64,000 nucleotides of DNA, from contig NZ_CP080525.1 of the NCBI RefSeq assembly GCF_024746815.1, positions 3,038,001 to 3,102,000 of the forward strand, written 5' to 3'. Origin of the DNA: Mesorhizobium sp. AR07 (GTDB taxonomy: Bacteria; Pseudomonadota; Alphaproteobacteria; Rhizobiales; Rhizobiaceae). Shown here one piece after another: positions 27,745 to 36,756 of the stretch. The translations under genes were made by a program, and so were the position numbers. The notes beneath the pieces were generated by a model. That model was not told the origin of the DNA. It did no database searches and saw only the letters and a program-made list of their open reading frames with translations. Every line of letters begins with the position of its first letter. The stretch's first letter is position 1.

Positions 27745-28893
27745 ATGGCTGCCTGGAAACAGATACTTTTTGCACTTGTGGTGCTGGTGGCGGCGGCGGC
27801 CGCCTGGCTGGGCTTTTTTCCTGGCGCGCCGGATGTGCTGGCACGCTGGGGGATAGACTGGGCTCAGGCTTCGACGCCTCCGGCTGAAACCGGTGCCACC
27901 AAGCAGGCAAACGGCCGCAACCAGCAGGTGAACGTGGTCACCCTGGCGGCCACTTCGGCTGTTATCAACGATCGTCTCCAGGCGATCGGCACCGGCCGTG
28001 CCAACGCTTCGGTGACCGTCAACCCCTACAGTTCCGGTCGTCTTGCCGAACTGCTGGTCGAATCCGGCAGCCATGTCGACAAGGGACAGATCCTCGCGAC
28101 CCTCGATTCCGAGACCGAAGTGATCGCCCAGGACCGGGCCAAGCTCGCCTTGCAGGATGCGCAATCCAAGCTCGACCGCGTCAAGTCGCTGCGTGCCTCC
28201 AACGCCGCGACACAGGTTGCCGTGGCCGACGCCGAGGTGAATTTGTCGAACGCCAAGTTGGCGCTTCAGGATGCGGAACTTGCGTTGCAGCGCCGGTCGA
28301 TCCTGGCGCCGATCGCCGGCACCGTCGGCATCCTGCCGATCTCAGCCGGCAACTATGTCACCAACCAGTCGGCGATTGCCACGCTCGACGACCGTTCCAG
28401 CATCCTGGTCGATTTCCTGGTGCCCGAGCGCTTCGCCGCCGCCGTCAAGGTCGGCGCGCAATTGACGGCGACCCCGATCGCCAATCCCAGCAATGCCTAT
28501 ACCGGCACGGTCTCGGCCATCGACAATCACATCGATGAGAAGAGCCGCACCCTGCTGGTCAAGGCCAAGATCGCCAACCCGGCCGATTCGCTGCGTGCCG
28601 GCATGTCGTTCGGCATCACCATGAAATTTCCGGGGCAAACCTATCCCGCCGTCAGCCCGCTGGCGATCCTCTGGGGCTCGGACGGCGCCTATGTCTGGCA
28701 GATCGAGGACGGCAAGGCCAGGCGGATCCCGGTGCGCATCATCCAGCGCAACACCGAGACCGTGCTGATCGACGCGAAGATCGACAGCGGCGACATGGTG
28801 GTGACCGAAGGCACTCAGAGCGTCAGCGAGGGCGGTGCGGTGCGCATCGCCGGCGAAGAGCAGCGCGCCACGGACGCCGCCGAAGGCTCATGA
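27745..28893 (+). CDS. RND efflux periplasmic adaptor (HlyD/MFP family)
   Basis: Membrane-fusion adaptor of 382 residues linking an RND pump to an outer-membrane channel. N-terminal anchor WKQILFALVVLVAAAAAWLGFF, then beta-barrel and lipoyl halves (SGRLAELLVESGSHVDKGQILATLD near residue 100), a coiled-coil hairpin of roughly 70 residues, and IAGTVGILPISAGNYVTNQ. The ATG at 27745 has CGGAG upstream; an in-frame start at 27655 would add a Cys-rich leader without a ribosome site. Overlaps the pump gene by four bases. No TolC-type gene is present here. Confidence 0.93.
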   Translation: MAAWKQILFALVVLVAAAAAWLGFFPGAPDVLARWGIDWAQASTPPAETGATKQANGRNQQVNVVTLAATSAVINDRLQAIGTGRANASVTVNPYSSGRLAELLVESGSHVDKGQILATLDSETEVIAQDRAKLALQDAQSKLDRVKSLRASNAATQVAVADAEVNLSNAKLALQDAELALQRRSILAPIAGTVGILPISAGNYVTNQSAIATLDDRSSILVDFLVPERFAAAVKVGAQLTATPIANPSNAYTGTVSAIDNHIDEKSRTLLVKAKIANPADSLRAGMSFGITMKFPGQTYPAVSPLAILWGSDGAYVWQIEDGKARRIPVRIIQRNTETVLIDAKIDSGDMVVTEGTQSVSEGGAVRIAGEEQRATDAAEGS

Positions 28894-31800
28894 CCAGCCC
28901 CGTCAACGCCGCCAGCGACACCGGCTTTATCGCCCTGTTCATCCGCCGGCCGGTGATGGCCTTCGTGCTGAACACGCTGATCGCCGTCGCCGGCCTCGCC
29001 GCCTTCTACGGCGTCGAGATCCGCGAACTGCCTGACGTCGATCGTGCCGTCGTCACCGTTTCCACCACCTTCGCCGGGGCGGCTGCCGAAACCGTTGACC
29101 GCGAACTGACCGACACCATCGAGGGCGCCGTCGCGCGTGTCTCCGGCGTCAAGTCGATCTCGTCGTCCTCCTCCTTCGGCTCGAGCCGCGTCACCATCGA
29201 GTTCAACGACGGCGTCGATCTCAATGTCGCCGCCTCGGACGTGCGCGATGCCGTCGGCCGTATCGCCAACCAGATGCCGGACACCGCCGATCCGCCGCGC
29301 ATCGTAAAGGCCGACGCCAATTCCGAAGCGGTGATGCGGCTGGCCGTGACCTCGGACGACATGTCGATCCAGGACATGACCGTGGTGGTCCAGGACCAGA
29401 TCGAGGACGAGTTGGCCGCCGTGCCCGGCGTTGCCGACGTCCAGGTCTATGGCGACCGCGCCAAGATCTTTCGCATCGATGTCGATCAAAACAAGCTCGC
29501 CAGCCTCGGTTTCACGGTTGCCGACCTCAGGACGGCCCTAGCCTCCGTCGCCTTCGATTCACCGGCCGGTTCGATCACCACGACCAATCAGGATCTGATC
29601 GTCCGCACGACGGCGGACGTGACCACGCCCGAGCAGTTCGAAAACATCATCGTCGGCGGCACGACGCGCATCCGCGACGTCGCCACCGTCACGCTCGGCC
29701 CCGATGTCGGCCAGAGCGCGCTGCGATCGGACGGCAAGACCGGCATCGGCATCGGCATCATCCGCCAGGCGGAATCGAACACGCTGGACATCTCGACCGG
29801 TGTTCAGGCCGCCGTCGTCAAGCTGCAGGAGAACCTGCCCAAAGGCATGTCGATCAAGATCACCAGCGACGACGCCGTCTTCGTCAAGGGTGCGGTGCAC
29901 GAGGTCGAGATCGCGCTCGGCCTGTCCGTGACCATGGTGCTGATCGTCATCTATGTCTTTCTGCTCGACTGGCGCGCAACGCTGATCCCTGGACTGTCGA
30001 TGCCGGTTGCCATGATCGGCACCATCGCCGCCATCTATCTGGCCGGCTTCTCGGTCAACATCCTGACCCTGCTCGCTTTGGTGCTGGCGACGGGACTGGT
30101 CGTCGACGACGCGATCGTCGTGCTCGAAAGCATCGTGCGACGACGCAACGAAGGCATGGGGCCGCGCGCCGCCGCCGTGCTCGGCGCCCAGGAAGTGTTC
30201 TTCGCCGTCATTGCCACGACGCTGACGCTAGTCGCCGTCTTCGTGCCGATCTCGTTCCTGCCCGGCCAGACCGGCGGCCTATTCCGCGAATTCGGCTTCG
30301 TGCTCGCCATGTCGGTGCTTTTGTCCTGCGTGGTGGCGCTGACGCTGTGCCCGATGCTTGCCTCGCGCATGTTGACGAGCGCATCGCTCCACCACGAAGG
30401 CGGCCACGGCATCGGCGCCCGCATCGGCGGCGCGCTGAACACAGCCTACAAGCGCGCGCAGCGCGCCTGCCTCGACGCGCCGTGGATCGTGCTTCTGGTC
30501 GCGGTGCTGTTTGCCGGCACCGCCTTCACGCTGTTCGGCGCCATCCGCCAGGAACTGACGCCGACCGAGGACCGCGCCGCCGTGCTGTTGCGCATCAGCG
30601 CCCCGCAAGGCGTCAGCCTCGACTACACGACCCAGCAGATGCAGAAGATCGAGAAACTGATCCAGCCGATGCGCGATTCCGGCGAGATCCGCAGCACGTT
30701 CGAGAATGCCGGCCAGAACGGCTCCTACAATTCGGGCTTCATGGTGATGACGCTGGCGCCGTGGAACGAGCGCAGCCGCAGCCAGCAAGAGATCATGGCC
30801 GAGATCAGCCAACTGACCAGGCAGGTGCCGAGCGTGCGCATCTTCCCGGTGCAGCCCAACAGCCTCGGCATTCGCGGCGCCGGCAACGGCCTGCAGTTCG
30901 CGCTGGTCGGCAATAACCGCAAGGCGCTCGGCGACGCGGCCGTGAAGATCATCGCCGAGATGCGGAAGGACCCGCGCTTCCAGACACCGCGCCTGTCGAT
31001 CGACCCGACGCAGCCGCAGCTGGCCGTGGCGATCGATCGCGAACGCGCCTCCGACCTCGGTATCGACATCACCGGGCTGGCCAACACCTTGCAGGCCATG
31101 CTCGACGGCAACGACGTCGTCGACGTGTACATCGCCGACCGCAGCTACGGCGTGAAGCTGGTCTCGACCACCAACCCTGTCAACGATCCGACCGACCTGG
31201 AAAACATCTTCCTGAAGACATCGGACGGCCGCTTCGTGCCGATGTCGACCATCGCCACGCTGACCGAGCGCGCCGTGCCGCCGTCGCTGTCGCGCGAGCA
31301 GCAGCAGCCGTCGGTGGCCATCACCTCCAACCTCAACGGCGGCTTCGCGCTCGGCGATGCGCTCACCCGTGCCGAGGAAATCGCCACACCGCTGTTGCCC
31401 GCGGGCAGCCGCATCCTGCCGCTGGCCGAGGCGGCGACATTGGGCGAGACCAACAGCGCCATGGTGACCATCTTCGGTTTCGCCCTGGTCATCATCCTCC
31501 TGGTGCTGGCGGCCCAGTTCGAGAGTTTCGTCAGCGCCGTCATCATCATGGCCACGGTGCCGCTTGGCCTTGCCTGCGCCATCTTCGCGCTGCTGCTCAG
31601 CGGCACCAGCCTCAACGCCTACAGCCAGATCGGCCTGGTGCTGCTGGTCGGCGTGATGGCCAAGAATGGCATCCTGATCGTCGAATTCGCGAACCAACTG
31701 CGCGATCGCGGGCTTGGCGTGCGCGAGGCGATCGAGCAGGCCTCGATCATCCGCGTGCGGCCGGTGATGATGACGATGATCTGCACCGTGCTCGGTGGCT

Positions 31801-32009
31801 TGCCGCTGGTGCTGGCGAGCGGCGCCGGCGCCGAGGCGCGCGTGGCGCTCGGCTGGGTCATCGTCGGCGGACTGGGCCTTGCCACCGTCTCGACGCTGTT
31901 CCTGACGCCGGTCGCCTATCTCCTGCTTGGCCGCTTCGTCACGCCGAAGACCCATGAGGAAGCGCGGCTGAAGCGCGAACTCGAGGAAGCCGCCTACATC
32001 AGACCATGA
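28890..32009 (+). CDS. RND efflux pump, HAE-1 type inner-membrane transporter
   Basis: Proton-driven exporter of 1039 residues, the usual length. N-terminal helix FIRRPVMAFVLNTLIAVAGL, large periplasmic porter domain, then helices 2-6 with GLVVDDAIVVLE at about residue 400, whose Asp pair is the proton relay. The second half repeats the pattern (FGFALVIILLVLAAQFESF, then VGVMAKNGILIVEFANQLRD). Substrates may be drugs, detergents or plant compounds. Translation is coupled to the adaptor gene by ATGA. The stop codon is embedded in a palindromic repeat shared with the opposing GtrA operon end. Confidence 0.95.
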   Translation: MTSPVNAASDTGFIALFIRRPVMAFVLNTLIAVAGLAAFYGVEIRELPDVDRAVVTVSTTFAGAAAETVDRELTDTIEGAVARVSGVKSISSSSSFGSSRVTIEFNDGVDLNVAASDVRDAVGRIANQMPDTADPPRIVKADANSEAVMRLAVTSDDMSIQDMTVVVQDQIEDELAAVPGVADVQVYGDRAKIFRIDVDQNKLASLGFTVADLRTALASVAFDSPAGSITTTNQDLIVRTTADVTTPEQFENIIVGGTTRIRDVATVTLGPDVGQSALRSDGKTGIGIGIIRQAESNTLDISTGVQAAVVKLQENLPKGMSIKITSDDAVFVKGAVHEVEIALGLSVTMVLIVIYVFLLDWRATLIPGLSMPVAMIGTIAAIYLAGFSVNILTLLALVLATGLVVDDAIVVLESIVRRRNEGMGPRAAAVLGAQEVFFAVIATTLTLVAVFVPISFLPGQTGGLFREFGFVLAMSVLLSCVVALTLCPMLASRMLTSASLHHEGGHGIGARIGGALNTAYKRAQRACLDAPWIVLLVAVLFAGTAFTLFGAIRQELTPTEDRAAVLLRISAPQGVSLDYTTQQMQKIEKLIQPMRDSGEIRSTFENAGQNGSYNSGFMVMTLAPWNERSRSQQEIMAEISQLTRQVPSVRIFPVQPNSLGIRGAGNGLQFALVGNNRKALGDAAVKIIAEMRKDPRFQTPRLSIDPTQPQLAVAIDRERASDLGIDITGLANTLQAMLDGNDVVDVYIADRSYGVKLVSTTNPVNDPTDLENIFLKTSDGRFVPMSTIATLTERAVPPSLSREQQQPSVAITSNLNGGFALGDALTRAEEIATPLLPAGSRILPLAEAATLGETNSAMVTIFGFALVIILLVLAAQFESFVSAVIIMATVPLGLACAIFALLLSGTSLNAYSQIGLVLLVGVMAKNGILIVEFANQLRDRGLGVREAIEQASIIRVRPVMMTMICTVLGGLPLVLASGAGAEARVALGWVIVGGLGLATVSTLFLTPVAYLLLGRFVTPKTHEEARLKRELEEAAYIRP

Positions 32010-32048
32010 TCCCGAAAAGTGGGAACCGGTTTTCGGAAAGATCATGGT
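32003..32048. repeat. Palindromic repeat at convergent junction
   Basis: Arms ACCATGATC (32003-32011) and GATCATGGT (32040-32048) with CCGAAAAGTGGGAACCGG and TTTTCGG inside. It overlaps the RND stop codon (32007-32009) and lies 42 bp from the end of the opposing GtrA gene, so it probably ends transcription from both sides. Confidence 0.8.
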
Positions 32049-32090
32049 TGGATCAGGTCCTGATGTCGAGCCGGCGGAGTAAATTCCGGC

Positions 32091-32501
32091 CTATCTCAAG
32101 AATCGGCCCTCGATCGACCAGCGCGCGGCCAAAAAATTCAGCACAGCCGCCACCACGACACCGCCGATCTTTGCCGGCCACACTCCAACGATACCGGCAA
32201 ACAGCGCGATCGAAAGGCTGGAGACGCCGAGCGAAATCAGGCCCCCGAGCGAAGCGAAACGAAGGAAGGCGTCACGCAGCCGGATGGCTCGATTGCGCTC
32301 GAACGACCAGAAGCCGTTCGCCGCGAACGAAAAGGTGACGGCAACGAACCAGGCAACGATATTGGCGGGCAGCGGCGGCATCTGCAGCTTCAGCAGCAGG
32401 AAGAAGCTGGCGAGGTCGATGGCGGTGTTGGCAAGCCCGACAATGGCAAAGCGGACGATCTTGCTGCCGGTCGAACGCTGGGGCCGCTCGGCGTCGCTCA
32501 T
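32091..32501 (-). CDS. GtrA family membrane protein
   Basis: Four-helix inner-membrane protein of 136 residues. The N-terminal IVRFAIVGLANTAIDLASFF and the later NFLAARWSIEGRFLR follow the GtrA pattern; members move polyprenyl-phosphate sugars across the membrane or assist their glycosyltransferases. The ATG at 32501 overlaps the stop of the deacetylase gene by four bases, so the longer frame from 32645 is rejected. Last gene of a four-gene overlapping set with GT2, ChbG and GT87 genes, where the role as carrier flippase fits well. Confidence 0.88.
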   Translation of the reverse strand: MSDAERPQRSTGSKIVRFAIVGLANTAIDLASFFLLLKLQMPPLPANIVAWFVAVTFSFAANGFWSFERNRAIRLRDAFLRFASLGGLISLGVSSLSIALFAGIVGVWPAKIGGVVVAAVLNFLAARWSIEGRFLR

Positions 32502-33316
32502 CCCGTGCCATCCATGATCTCGACACCGGCACGGGCCACGCTGGCGCCGAAGTCGTCCGATGCGAGGACCGCGAATTCGACCTCGCGCACGCTCTGCATC
32601 GGGTCGCGTGCGCGCAGCGTCTCGTCGACATGGCCGGGGTGACACATGAACAGCCCTCGTTCGGGCAACGCCTCGACAGCTATCTGCAGCAGCGGTGAGA
32701 ATTTTTCAGGCTGCCGCCAGTCATAGATGCCGGTGAGCGGCTCGAAAACGGTGAAGCCGGCGCGCTGCATCGACCGGTTGAAGCCGGCAGCGAGTGCGGC
32801 GATCGCGGCGACTTTCGGCGCCGAGGCGGCATTGCCCAGCGCCGGAGCGCCACGCAGCGCCGGCCGATCCGCGCCGTCGAGAAAACGCGCGCGCAGCCAT
32901 TTGCGCACGACGGGAAGGAAATGCACATGCTGGTGCCCGTCGACGAAATCGGGCCGGCGGCCCAACGCCTCGACGAAGCGGCTATACTGGGCGTCGAGTT
33001 CGGCATGGACGTCGCGGGCGTCGATGCGGCCGCGCAGGACCGGCAGCGCCAGCGAGCGGAGCGGCGGCAATCGGCCTTGCGGCGCCAGGCTCGACTTGCC
33101 AGTGACGGCCGGCTGGTCGGTCAGGGTTAGATGCAGCCCGATTGCGACGCGGCCGCACAGAGGTTTTATCCGCGCCGCCGCCTGTGCCCATTCCGGAAAA
33201 CCAGTCATGCAACTGGTTCCCGTCAGGCGCCGGCGATCGAGCAGGTCGAGGATGGCGGCGGAGACGCCTGGCGCCAGGCCGTAATCGTCGGCGATCAGGC
33301 GGATGCGCCGCGTCAT
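32498..33316 (-). CDS. ChbG/YdjC (HpnK) family carbohydrate deacetylase
   Basis: Metal-dependent deacetylase-type protein, 272 residues. IRLIADDYGLAPGVSAAILDL carries the catalytic Asp-Asp, IGLHLTLTDQPAV and VDGHQHVHFLPVV the metal-binding His residues, and FMCHPGHVDETL a further His. All expected metal ligands are visible. Known relatives deacetylate chitooligosaccharides or, in Francisella NaxD, undecaprenyl-phosphate-linked N-acetylgalactosamine. Overlaps both neighbours by four bases. Given a GT2 and a GtrA gene in the same set, a lipid-linked N-acetyl-amino sugar is the favoured substrate. Confidence 0.88.
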   Translation of the reverse strand: MTRRIRLIADDYGLAPGVSAAILDLLDRRRLTGTSCMTGFPEWAQAAARIKPLCGRVAIGLHLTLTDQPAVTGKSSLAPQGRLPPLRSLALPVLRGRIDARDVHAELDAQYSRFVEALGRRPDFVDGHQHVHFLPVVRKWLRARFLDGADRPALRGAPALGNAASAPKVAAIAALAAGFNRSMQRAGFTVFEPLTGIYDWRQPEKFSPLLQIAVEALPERGLFMCHPGHVDETLRARDPMQSVREVEFAVLASDDFGASVARAGVEIMDGTG

Positions 33317-34302
33317 GTCTCGCGAGCGCCGGGCACCGGCCTTCCAGGGACGACGTCGCTGCGCACGACATCGCGCACGATATAGACCGGCCGATCCTTG
33401 CTTTCGCTGAGCGTGACCCAGACATATTCACCGATCAGGCCGAGCAGGGTCAGGTTGAGGCCGCCGAGCAGCACGACGGCGACGAGAAGGCTGGGATAGC
33501 CGGGAACGGCGATGCCGTAGAAGATCACCTCGAAGAACACCTTGGCGCCGTAGACCGCGCCCGCGAGCGCCGCCAGCATCCCGCTGAGGCTGATCATACG
33601 CAGCGGAATGACGGAAAACGAGGTGAAGCCTTCCAGCGAGAAGGCGATCAGGTTGAGTCGGCTCCATTTCGATGTGCCGCTGGCGCGGCCCTCGGGCGAA
33701 TAGGGCAACGCCTTCTGGCGGAAGCCGGCCCAGGCAAACAGGCCCTTGTTGAAGCGTCGTTTGTCGCGCAGGCTGGTCAGCGCGCGCGCCACGGCAGCGC
33801 GCATGACGCGAAAGTCGCCGGCATTTTCGGGAATGTCGAAACGCTGGCTGCTGTTGATCAGGCTGTAGAAAAGCCGCGCCAGCTGGCTGCGCCGCCAGCT
33901 GGCCTCGCGCCGGTCGTTCTGGGCATAGACGACGTCGATGTCGCGATGCTCCACCAGTTCGGCGATCAGCTTCAGGCTGATGTCCATCGAATGCTGGAGG
34001 TCGGCGTCCATGATCAGCACCATGTCGCCGCGCGATTGGTCGAGACCGGCGAGCACGGCGACCTCCTTGCCGAAATTACGGCTGAGGCGGACGATTTCCC
34101 ACGACCCCGTCAGCACCTTTGAGAACCGTTCGGCGCCGTCGTCGCGGCTGCCGTCATCGACCAGGATCTTGTGAACGGCCATGCCGAAGCGTTGCGAAAC
34201 CGCCGCTTCGAGCTTGTCGAGCAGCCCGGCGAACGCCACGGCCGATTGCGCCTCGTTGAAGAACGGCGCGACGATATCGAGGGTCGGCTTCAGCTCAGCC
34301 AT
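33313..34302 (-). CDS. Family 2 glycosyltransferase, polyprenyl-phosphate type
   Basis: Membrane-anchored GT-A glycosyltransferase of 329 residues, resembling DPM1/ArnC/GtrB enzymes that load a sugar onto undecaprenyl phosphate. LDIVAPFFNEAQS at the start, VDDGSRDDG, and DADLQHSMD as the nucleotide-sugar/metal site; two C-terminal membrane helices near LSGMLAALAGAVYGAKVFF and LVAVVLLGGLNLTLLGLIG. The ATG at 34302 overlaps the GT87 gene by eight bases; start codons further up at 34320 and 34335 are possible but extend the overlap. Activity on UDP-N-acetylhexosamine is an inference from the neighbouring deacetylase. Confidence 0.88.
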   Translation of the reverse strand: MAELKPTLDIVAPFFNEAQSAVAFAGLLDKLEAAVSQRFGMAVHKILVDDGSRDDGAERFSKVLTGSWEIVRLSRNFGKEVAVLAGLDQSRGDMVLIMDADLQHSMDISLKLIAELVEHRDIDVVYAQNDRREASWRRSQLARLFYSLINSSQRFDIPENAGDFRVMRAAVARALTSLRDKRRFNKGLFAWAGFRQKALPYSPEGRASGTSKWSRLNLIAFSLEGFTSFSVIPLRMISLSGMLAALAGAVYGAKVFFEVIFYGIAVPGYPSLLVAVVLLGGLNLTLLGLIGEYVWVTLSESKDRPVYIVRDVVRSDVVPGRPVPGARET

Positions 34303-35464
34303 GTGCGACAGACCTCGCATTCGCCACCTTTTCACTCGGCCTGGCCCAGAACCACAACAGCAGCGAACACGTAATGAAGGTGACGGCTACCGGCCGGGAC
34401 CAGGGATAGAAGAAATTCTGCAAGTGAGGTTCGACCGCGGTAAATCCGCTAAGAAACAGCAGCGTCGACAGCACCCAAGCCAGCGCCCCGCCTCGTTTTT
34501 CGCGCCACAACAGGGCGATGGCGACACCGGCGGGCACGGCGACCATGGCATAGGTGTTGGGCTCGACGCGCGGATTGAAGACGCACATGTAGAAGGCGGC
34601 GGTCAGGAAGATCGCCAGCCCCCCCGTTCCCTGTTCAAGCCTGCGGTCGAACCAGATGACCGCCGAAAGCGTAAACAGGGCGATGACCACGCGTATGACC
34701 GTGGCGCCGAATTCCGGAATGGTCAGCCCCATACTGGTAAAGGGCGCCGTGAAATCGCTGGGAACAAAATGGTTGACGTTGTCGACGGACATCGAGGTCA
34801 GCATATGGGCAAAATCACGATACTGGTCGTTCAGATAGGCAGCGGGAGCGAAGATGTAGGGTAAAGCGAGCACGAACAGTGCGGCCAGCACAAGGACAGG
34901 GATCAGCCGGGGTCGCAGCGCTCCCGTCAAGAGCAGCATGATGATCGCCGTCGGCTTGGCGATGATGGCAAGCGAAGCCCAGAAAAAGGTCTCGGCGCGC
35001 CGCCCTTCAAGCGCCGACAAGGTAAGAAGCCAGCAGGCGCCGGTCAGCAGAATTGTCGATTGGCCGTTGCGGATCGCCGCCAGCGCTATCGGCAGAGCCA
35101 GGAAAAGGCCGAACGAAAGCAGCCATGTCAGGTCCTGACCGCCGAGTTTGCGCACCTGCCGCATCGCGGCCAGGGTGAGCACCGTGAAACCGAGGACATG
35201 CCACACCAGGCCGCCCAGATGCGGGCCCAGCTTCAGAAACGGGACATAGAGTGCGGCAAAGGCGGGCGCGTAGAGATAGCCCATCTCGGACTGAAGATCG
35301 TAGAGCGGCCGTCCAGCCAGAAGTCTCTCGCTGCCGTCTCTGTAGGCCAGCAACACCGTACGCGTGTCGGGCGACCACAGGACCATGGCAAGAACGACCA
35401 GGAACGCTCCGATCCACAGGCTAAAACCCAAACGGTCGAAAACCGGCTTGGAAATCGTCATCAA
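34295..35464 (-). CDS. GT87-like polytopic glycosyltransferase (DUF2029 type)
   Basis: Multi-spanning membrane protein of 389 residues with about ten helices. RDGSERLLAGRPLYD and LYAPAFAALYVPF near the N-terminus match the GT87/DUF2029 family of polyprenyl-phosphate-sugar-dependent transferases (such as mycobacterial mannosyl- and arabinosyltransferases). It would transfer the lipid-carried sugar to an acceptor on the periplasmic side. First gene of the four-gene overlapping set. The acceptor (lipid A, core, other glycan or lipid) cannot be deduced. Confidence 0.82.
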   Translation of the reverse strand: MMTISKPVFDRLGFSLWIGAFLVVLAMVLWSPDTRTVLLAYRDGSERLLAGRPLYDLQSEMGYLYAPAFAALYVPFLKLGPHLGGLVWHVLGFTVLTLAAMRQVRKLGGQDLTWLLSFGLFLALPIALAAIRNGQSTILLTGACWLLTLSALEGRRAETFFWASLAIIAKPTAIIMLLLTGALRPRLIPVLVLAALFVLALPYIFAPAAYLNDQYRDFAHMLTSMSVDNVNHFVPSDFTAPFTSMGLTIPEFGATVIRVVIALFTLSAVIWFDRRLEQGTGGLAIFLTAAFYMCVFNPRVEPNTYAMVAVPAGVAIALLWREKRGGALAWVLSTLLFLSGFTAVEPHLQNFFYPWSRPVAVTFITCSLLLWFWARPSEKVANARSVAHG

Positions 35465-35662
35465 GTCACCCTACACCCATCCCTGAACAGGCCCTGGCCT
35501 GGGCCGTCCGGCATTCGATGGCGGCGGCATATCACGGACAAAGCGGCGTGGCATAGAGGGACTGAAAGACGCGGGATATCAGCCCGACGGGCCGGCGGCG
35601 GCTGGACACCAGCCTTTCCCGGCATCGAGAACCCGGGAATGTTTCGTATTGGTGCCTTTATG

Positions 35663-36700
35663 CTAAGGCCGAATGAACACCTTGCCGTTGGGTTTGGCGA
35701 GTTCCGCCGGCACCCGCGCCATTGCGTCAGTGAGCGGCACCACCGCCGTCACATCGGTCGACCAGCGCCCGTCGGAAAAACGCTTCTGCGCTTCCAGGAT
35801 CGCCGGGCCGCGGCGGTCGCGAAACTGGCGCATCCACTCGCTCAGCCAAAACCCTTCGATGTGTTTGTGCTGGAAGATCAGTTGACCGGGTTCGCGGATG
35901 ATCGTGGCTTCGGGATCGAGCCGCCCGTAGATGATCCAGCGCGTGCGCTTCGGCATGGCGTCGAAGATGGCCGACGCCAGCGGCCCGGTGACCGCGTCGA
36001 GGAAGATGCGCGGCTGCTCGGCCTTCATCACCTCGCGCAGCGCCGTCTTGAAGGCCGGGGCTTTCTCGTTGAGGGCGTGTATGGCGCCAAGCTCTTTCAG
36101 AGGCGCGATCTGATCGTCGCGCCGCACGGTGACGATCGGCCGGAAACCCGCTTCCTTGGCCAGGCCGATGATCAGCTTGCAGAGCTGGCTGGCGCCGGCG
36201 GTCATGACGAATGCCTTCTCGCCTTCCTGTTTGACGATATCGAACATCGCGAGCGCGGTGAGCGGATTGACGATCATCGCAGCACCATCCTCGTCGCGGA
36301 CGGTGTCGAGCAGCGGGATACAGGCCACCGCCTCCGCCACGGCATAGTCGGCCCATGAGCCCCAGTTGCTGACGCCGGTGGCGAAGGCGACGCGCTTGCC
36401 GACAAGGCTCTTGGGATAAGGCTCCTCACCGCTGGCGACGACGGTGCCGACACCCTCGAAGCCGGCCGGCTGGCCCTTGGCGCGCGGCTGGCCGTATTGG
36501 CCCTTGATGAAGGCGACATCGGATGGGTTGATCGAGGCCAGGCTGACCTTGATCAGCACCTGCGTCGGCCCGGGTGTGGGCACTGCGATGCTGCCCGGCT
36601 CGAGATAGGGCTCCATCGCTTCCAGCACGCTGCCGCTCGGCGTTCTGGTGTAGCCGTCGCCAACAAGCAGCAGCGCCTTCATTTCGGAGGGGACGGTCAT
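35663..36700 (-). CDS. MDR superfamily oxidoreductase (quinone reductase/enoyl reductase-like)
   Basis: NADPH-dependent medium-chain dehydrogenase/reductase of 345 residues. N-terminal GroES-like domain with VLIKVSLASINPSDVAFIKG and PAGFEGVGTVVASG, then a Rossmann domain where VMTAGASQLCKLIIGLAKE replaces the usual GGVG motif. Zinc-binding Cys residues are absent, so it is a zinc-free quinone or enoyl reductase type. AAGGAG lies eight bases before the ATG. It is 56 bp downstream of the acyl-CoA dehydrogenase gene on the same strand and is probably part of the same breakdown pathway. Confidence 0.88.
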   Translation of the reverse strand: MTVPSEMKALLLVGDGYTRTPSGSVLEAMEPYLEPGSIAVPTPGPTQVLIKVSLASINPSDVAFIKGQYGQPRAKGQPAGFEGVGTVVASGEEPYPKSLVGKRVAFATGVSNWGSWADYAVAEAVACIPLLDTVRDEDGAAMIVNPLTALAMFDIVKQEGEKAFVMTAGASQLCKLIIGLAKEAGFRPIVTVRRDDQIAPLKELGAIHALNEKAPAFKTALREVMKAEQPRIFLDAVTGPLASAIFDAMPKRTRWIIYGRLDPEATIIREPGQLIFQHKHIEGFWLSEWMRQFRDRRGPAILEAQKRFSDGRWSTDVTAVVPLTDAMARVPAELAKPNGKVFIRP

Positions 36701-36756
36701 CGGGGAAACTCCTTGCTTTGAACCTGCCGGGTCCGATGGATGACGGATACCGGCGC

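Noticed and set aside
30279..32045. Minus-strand open frame of 588 codons
   Set aside because: Antisense shadow of the RND pump gene; composition is His/Arg/Asp-rich without domains.
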